A stretch of 64,000 nucleotides of DNA from Acanthochromis polyacanthus. Lineage: Eukaryota > Chordata > Actinopteri > Pomacentridae. The stretch spans positions 12,509,361 to 12,573,360 of the forward strand of contig NC_067120.1 in assembly GCF_021347895.1 (NCBI RefSeq). The letters are read 5' to 3'. Below, one piece after another: positions 57,501 through 64,000 of this stretch; the first letter of the stretch is position 1, and each line of letters starts with the position of its first letter. The position numbers and the translations under genes were made by a program. The notes beneath the pieces are model-generated. The model did no database searches. It had not been told where the DNA came from and saw nothing but the letters and a program-made list of their open reading frames with translations.

Positions 57501-60500
57501 TAAAGAAATCCAGATGAACTTATACTACAATGCATTTTTGCACGTAAAACTTGAAGATTATTTATGATCAGAAATAACAATAGCAGTGAGAAAATCCTAT
57601 TTCATTACATCTATGGACTTGTGAGTGTTTGAGACAGAAAAATTCAACCTTTCCTTTAAATTTATCAGTGCAAGCTTTATCTTTGTGGGTCTTTTGTTAC
57701 CCTGCTATAAAATTTCAAACAATCTGTACAATAGCAGTAAATGAAATATCCATTGGACACTCTGTGACAAGTGTATATGATTATAAATATATAGAAATCA
57801 TTCACATGTGCTGCAATATGTCCAAAGTTTAATTTATGTTGTTTGCAGATCTTAAAGTATTATTGCTGTATCATTGCTGTCAGTAGCACTAGAGTCTGAT
57901 GGTCCTATTTAGTGTCTTGTTAAATAATTAATGAATTTGATTTGGTTCCCTTAATGTCTTCTTACTTTCTGTTTTTCTCAATATAAAAATAAGCCACATA
58001 ATGAAACAAAGTTGTAGCAAACGGTTGTTTCCGTTATCAGTTCATCTGATTATTATATGTTCAATTGATCATTTATAAAGCATCAGAAAAAGAGCTATTT
58101 TTACCAGAGTCCAAGGTTAGATTGTCACAACTCATATTTTACCAACAGTTTAATATTCAAAGATATTTAATTCACTGCTTTATAAAAAGAGAAATGCAAT
58201 TTAAATATGCAACACAGAAGATGGAACCAGATAATTATTGATATTTCTGCTTGAAAAAATCCTCAAGCAATTGTTTGCTTATCAGAATATTTTCTGATTG
58301 ACTGAATAACCAAATGATTTGACTTTACAGTGAAAATTATTTGGTGCTTTGATTACTTTGTATCCCTATTTCTTTGCCTTCTTTTTGTGTGCTTTCCTCC
58401 GTTGGGTAATATAGAAGTACATAATGGCTTGAATAATGCATTCAGTGGTGTGCCAAACAATGTTTCCCTTCTTCTGCTGCGATTTTTTTGGCCGAGCTTC
58501 ACAGCTGTGTTATTTTGCCAAAGTGGTAGTCATGTTCGCGGTGGAGACCCGTTCCTGTGTTACTTGGATGGAGTTTAATGGATCTGTTGGCCTTTGCATT
58601 TGCTTTGCTCCTGAAACATGCGCTCAGCTGAGACTTGTGCAGAACACCATCCATTTACACCTAATGGCCATTGCCTTTGGATGTGTTGAGTTGTGAACAA
58701 CTGTGTGTGTGTTTGTCTGCGTGTGTGTGTGCGTGTGCGTGTGAAAAGCTACAAGGACAAATGCATTCTGCATTTAATGAGTGTGGGCCAAAGGGAACCT
58801 GGGTAGTTAAAACTGAGAGTTGGCGAGACTATTTTGTCCCTTGTTACCTGACTCTTCTGTTGCACCTTTAAACTGCAACATGCCACTAAACTACTCTGAT
58901 GGTCTCACAGGACAGATGTAAAGGCTGCAACCCTGTGTGAATGGGATTGATGGACCACATTAAACTCTGAGCTTCATCCTGCTTAAATGCTTTTGCACTC
59001 TAAATCTTTCCTGCTATATCACCGTGGCGAGGGCGCAGACTGGAGAAGATTTATCCGAGAGATTGTTGGATTGTATTTGAAGCTATATGTGCTTGATATG
59101 TGTGCCTGTTTATTTTATTAAATGCATGAGTAGAAACAAAGATGAGATTTCTTTGTTTACGCTGGCGCCTCTCCCCGAAGCCTCTTTAAATGTCCACTAT
59201 TCTCCTCAAATCCTCCTTACTCCTGACTAAGATGTGATTGTTTTAATGCACAGAAATATGGATGTTGTAATTACCATTTGCACAAACAAGACAGAAGCTT
59301 CATTGATATGCTGCTGCTGATAAGACAAGAGCTTGGCAGCGAGACAATGGTTGAGGCCACCAGGGGCTCGCCAGCACCAGAGACACGGGACCGTCCTGCC
59401 TCCTCCGTCAATGCAGGCGACCAACAAAAGCGGCCCGTCATTCACTACACACTAGCGTTTTTAATTAATTTTCAGCTTGCTCTCCTTGGAGTGCTTACGT
59501 GGTGATGCTGACCCCCAGATCTGAATGTAGATCTGAATGTAGCTTTCTCCTCAGCCCGGGCTGTCAGAAGGTCAGCAGTGTGGACTCCCAGTGCAGGAGC
59601 CCCGTTTTCTATAGTCCTGGACTCAGGAGGCTTTGACCATTGTCCCAACAAGGAGTGTGTATGTGCTTGAGGTCAGTAAGGGAAATGGCAAAGCAGCATG
59701 TAAAACATAATAAACAGTGTTGATTGAATATCACACAGCAAGACTGTGTGTAGCATTCAGTGGTGTTGGGACCTTTAATTTGGTCGTTGCCACGGTAATT
59801 GTCTTTATCGTGGCTGTATGGGCTGCTATCCGACCGTCAATCTTTAGAAGACACATAATATATAATCACATTTTCACGCCGCGTTAAGACTCCACAGAGA
59901 AGGATTTTAGTGCTGCTCTAGCTTGCCATGCATGAGCACAAATCTGGGCGGCCGGTGGATAAGCCGGATCAGAGTTGATCAAATTGCTGTTGTCTTAAAG
60001 CCATTCCGATCTGGATTAATTCACAGGAGCGGTCACACCCACTTGGTCTGTAAATCTATATAGGTCCTTATGTTTCCATCTTGCACCCCCACCGAGCTTT
60101 TGTGATCTGCCGGGGCTTTGGAGGATGAAAGGAAGTAGGACTTGTTATTTTTGTTGCATGTGCCAACTTCAAGGGGGCTTTTTAAATAAGTGCCCTTGAC
60201 CTATTCTTAGGTTTATCTCTCCACCTCCTTGTTACCCCTCTTTTGTCTCTGTGGGGGGGCCAAATTTAGTCTGATTAACTAATGGCCCTTTTATTAGAAG
60301 TGAAGGTTTTTGGGTGACTGTGGAGCTTTCTTCAAAGCTTTGTCATCTCACAGGCTGCTCTTTGCCTTGGCTTTCCAGGAGGAGATTAGACCTGCAGTCC
60401 ACCTGATCTGCTTACTTACATCTTACTGATGCTGTTTTGATCATATCCACTTCACTTTTATTATTTTTATTGCATGTTCTTCCCTCACTAACATCCCATC

Positions 60501-63500
60501 TCTTAAATAAAGCAAAATTCAAAGAAAACAGGTCTTTGAAACATATTGAGCATTGATTTAATCCAAGCCTTGAAAAAAAAGTATTTAAAATTTCAGTGGA
60601 ATTTCAGCTAATCTAGGATGGCATTATTTCAACAAGCTTTTGAATCTGGCCCTTGTGGCCGTGTAAGATGTCCTCTGGTCTCTGAAAGCTTTAGATCTAA
60701 TGGTGGACCATTTTGCTCACAATTAATAGAGCTCCCCATGAGACCAGGAGCCTATAGACTTGTGGAAATACTGTAGCAGCCTTCAGGCCGCTAGCTAGAT
60801 GTGGCTTTCTTCCCCGTCACTCACATTTGTCGTAATGGCACGAGAGCCTCACTGGCTATTCCCCAATGCTGTGTGTATGCATGAGTGTGTGTGAGCCCAC
60901 TGCCCCAAGCATGTCTCATTTCAAAGTGCTGTCACTCCCTCCTTCCTGGCATCTATTAACACTCACCATTATCATGCTAATCTACATTGTATGATTACAT
61001 AAAGTAATTTATGCACACTTCTATTCCATGGCTGCACAGAGAGGCATACCTCCTATTGTTGAATGTTTTCGAAAGAACATCTCGTGATCGTGGCGCTCGC
61101 TTTATTTCCTCTTTTACTTTCTTACACCTTTCACACTTGTCTCCTTACTTTATCAACAAAATCGGTAAAAGCCCTCACAAAGGTTTGAAGGCCTCTGCCT
61201 ACTGAGAAAATAATAGCTAAAATCGCTAACTGAGCCATGCTGCTTTGTTCGTGATGAGAGGGGACGAGTTGAGATCACTTTCCTCGCAGTCCTCTTTAGC
61301 TCCATATCGGAAATGGCAAGAATGTGTTTTGTGTTGAAAGCAGAGGGCAAGAGATGAGCTCTCTTCCTCATTTATTCACAGCTAGTGGAGTAATTAGGAA
61401 TGCAGAAGGCTGTTAAATTAAAACTGAATTGCACTTATTAACATTTTAACTACCAACCCCACCCTCTTTAGACACTAAACAAGGACAGTTTCAGCTCTAA
61501 TATGCCTGAAGAATCCCGCTGAGGGGACTCTTTATGTATCTCTAAAACAAAGACGTTCTTTAAAGTAAGATCTCCCTTTTGTTTAAACAACCAAGCATTT
61601 AACATTCAGTGTAATATGCCGGGGCTTCTTCCATGCTGTCAGGAGACACACCCCCAGAGCTTCTCAAACTCTCTGCTTAATGGAACACTATTTGTGGTCA
61701 GATTGGATAGCTAATGGTGGTCCCTTTGAGGGTAACTCTCCAAATTAAATAGCATGGATTCACATCTGTCAGACAAAACCAGGAGGCTCTTTGTAATCAA
61801 TGACCCAAACCAAGAGAGGCTCCACGGGGGGCACCTCTGCTATGATGGCAGCAAGCATAAGGAGCCACCAGGGATAGAGGCAGCTCACCTGCACTAACAG
61901 CCACTGTGCTGGGCTTGTGGAGCACACTAGAACCTGGGAGCGAGCACCAGCAGGGTTAATGTACATTTATAGAACAGGTCAAACTACTTAAGCCAGGCAC
62001 TGATTTATAATGCAGGAGTGCAATGTGACTACACTGTAAAGGGAATTCTTGTTTTTCTGTGCAAACATTGCCGTCGGTGTTGTGTTAAAATGTTGAACCC
62101 CATTAATTTTATCACTCCCCCTCTCTTGTTTCTCTACGTCTCTAAATTTTGTTTGGAGGAGAGACTAGCAAGACCTCCCGCTGTTGTGGAGAATTTCCTC
62201 TCGTTGTTAATTTTCCCTGCTCCATATGGCGCCACAGACACTTCACCTGCAGGCTGTAGCAGGCCGTGCGGCAGCCAGCAGACATCCTCGGGCTCAGGCT
62301 GTCATTTACACAGGCCTGTGCATCTGTCTGAGCAGAACAGAGCACAACAGAACAGAGACAGCTCTTCCCTTCACCTCACAGCCTGAGTCCGGCACCATCC
62401 ACCTGACAAAATCACGTTCCGTCTCTGAGATACAGCGAAACGTAATATAGCAGGTTAGGACAAGACTCCCTTCATGCAGCGGGCTCACTGTACCAGTTTG
62501 GAAAAATCAAGCTGGAAAATGTCCAGAGAGATGATGCCAAACATGTGATTCTGTCAGTCTGTCTGTCTTTGAGCGTGTGCGTGCATGTGTACTCACCAGT
62601 GTGTGTGTGTTTTCAGGGGACTTGAAGTTTGCCTATGGCAGAGCCATGGAAGAGAGGGTTTCATCCTGGTTTGTCATTGATTAGAGAAGGGTCTTTAATT
62701 CCTTCCCACCCCATGTTGTGATTCATTTGCATTTTGTGTCAGGAGGTAATGGAGTTTTGCTCCACGGTTTGCTCTGAAAATCTCGAAGATGTGGTCTAAT
62801 GTGCATGCAGCCGCCAGCAAAGAGCTTTCTGATTTATTAGGTCTCTCATGTTAGCTCATTTTTTCCCTTCTTCCTTATCTTCGGGTAGGACGATGTGATT
62901 CTCAAACACTTTAGAGAGAGGAGAGGCACAAACACTGACGACTCCCAATATGTCTGTCATGATTATTATTGTAGAGACTAGATTTGCATCCAAAACTGAA
63001 ACATTTAATGGAAATGCAATTGTACGATAGTTTTCTGTTCATTTTAAATTACATCTAAAGTTTGTGTGCTTAGAAGATATAATGTCTTGGCGGTAATTCT
63101 GTGTGTGTATTTTTTTAAATCATTTATCTGTGTGAGATATAAGACACTGGAAAGCTTCCAGTTTTAATTTTGAAACTTATTCAGGTTTTAAATAACTTTT
63201 AAAACATGGTTGCAAAGTTTAAGAAAAGGTAAGAATAGAGATCTCAAATTTAAAGATCAGCTATAATCATATTTTAAATTATTTTAGAAAAATGTGAACA
63301 TCCTTTTTTAAATGAGGTAGTTTTGTAATTACCATCGTCTACATCTTCGAACCTTGTTCTAATTTACTGCAGTGAAGGCGGTGAGCTCTCACTGTCCCTC
63401 ATCATTTCAGCACATGCCCTCATTTTCCATGAATCTTAAAGGGTTCCTGTTCACAGAGGTCTGATTTTCCCATTATGTCTGAGATGAGATATGAGGTTAG

Positions 63501-64000
63501 GGGAAGCTACTGGTGGGGCTGGATTGGCTGAGGGCTCGTGAGTCAGGTTGGTTTTCTGAGTAAAGTTGGGAAAATGTGGTGATAAAATTTGTCAGGCTCT
63601 GGGGGAGGCCGTGTTCAGGGTCACGACTAAATCTGTGTGCCACGGGCAAAAGGCTAGCCCATAATTCCTGCACAGACGAGCGGAGAGCTGACCTCAGTAC
63701 AGCTGAGGCCGAGCCACACTGATTTGTGCCCACCTGCTGGATAGTCGCTGATAACAATGAAGGCGATCGGAGAGACGAGGGTCTCTCTCTCTCTTCTTCT
63801 CTGCCTTTCTTCTTGTCCCGTCTGTGGAGAAACCTGAATGTCCTTGCACGCTGACCGTCTCCCAGCTTTTTTTTTTTAATCATTCCTCCTCAAAAGAATG
63901 CAGCTGTTCACATAACAGTGAGCAGCTTTTGAAGCAGCAAATGGAATTTTCAAGGAATCCTTACAAATACTTAGTCTATCAAAGAAATAACTCAATAAAT
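54524..64000. other. Coding-free right-hand end of the window
   Basis: No exon recognised on either strand. Complex blocks at about 55640-56250, 57000-57290, 59000-59520, 59740-60420, 61400-61960, 62150-62880 and 63360-63800 alternate with AT-rich filler (57480-58330, 62960-63340). A (TG)n tract lies at 58702-58743, and a 12-13 bp direct repeat (ATCTGAATGTAG) at about 59519-59541. Frames such as 62018-62386 and 63497-63883 (minus) are open by chance or low complexity and match no family I know. Confidence 0.45.

Noticed and set aside
63497..63883. 128-codon minus-strand open frame
   Set aside because: Low-complexity Ser/Arg/Lys-rich start, no recognised domain and no neighbouring exon.
37851..64000. 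CRISPR arrays, bacterial operons or viral insertions
   Set aside because: No spaced direct repeats, no compact gene strings and no viral protein motifs; the whole window fits fish nuclear DNA.

Overview
The window is vertebrate nuclear DNA, almost certainly from a teleost fish. Genes are split into many short GT-AG exons, introns are mostly 0.1 to 4.5 kb, and the interspersed repeats are of fish type: piggyBac-like MITEs flanked by TTAA, a tRNA-like SINE, a decayed Tc1 transposase and a 5'-truncated L1-like LINE. The gene order smad3 (+), aagab (-), iqch (+), c15orf61 (+) is the same as on human 15q22.33. I rebuilt each gene by hand, matching splice sites, intron phases and protein families. 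No alignment was run.

Region by region. At 1-2834 is the end of an upstream smad3 intron. At 2835-7659 lie the last eight coding exons of smad3, a TGF-beta/activin receptor-regulated Smad; its first coding exon lies left of the window. A 3'UTR of about 1.65 kb follows. At 10432-12545, on the minus strand and convergent with smad3, is a complete ten-exon aagab (predicted 321 aa), a chaperone for clathrin-adaptor assembly. Between the start codons of aagab and iqch is a 666-bp head-to-head promoter region with a consensus-matching RFX X-box and a CCAAT/CRE-like/TATA-like cluster. At 13212-35291 is a complete 21-exon iqch (predicted 1031 aa, IQ motif plus ATP-grasp-like region). Several of its introns hold AT-rich, homeodomain-motif-rich blocks that look like regulatory DNA. 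At 37283-37850 is a complete two-exon homologue of human C15orf61 (predicted 156 aa).

From 37851 to the right edge, about 26 kb, I found no convincing coding exon. It holds a LINE insertion with clear target-site duplications, a perfect-TIR MITE, microsatellites and many complex blocks with TAATTA-type motifs. In human, MAP2K5 and then SKOR1 follow C15orf61. The simplest reading is that this is the start of a regulatory landscape for a developmental gene further right, or very long 5' introns of map2k5.

The four genes are neighbours by descent, not a pathway: TGF-beta signalling (smad3), vesicle coat assembly (aagab), a germ-cell/ciliary-type calmodulin-binding protein (iqch) and a small probable organelle protein (c15orf61). 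I found no sign of an undescribed multi-gene system. The most interesting material is regulatory: the X-box promoter, the repeat-flanked iqch exon 10, the TTAA elements and the coding-free right-hand third.
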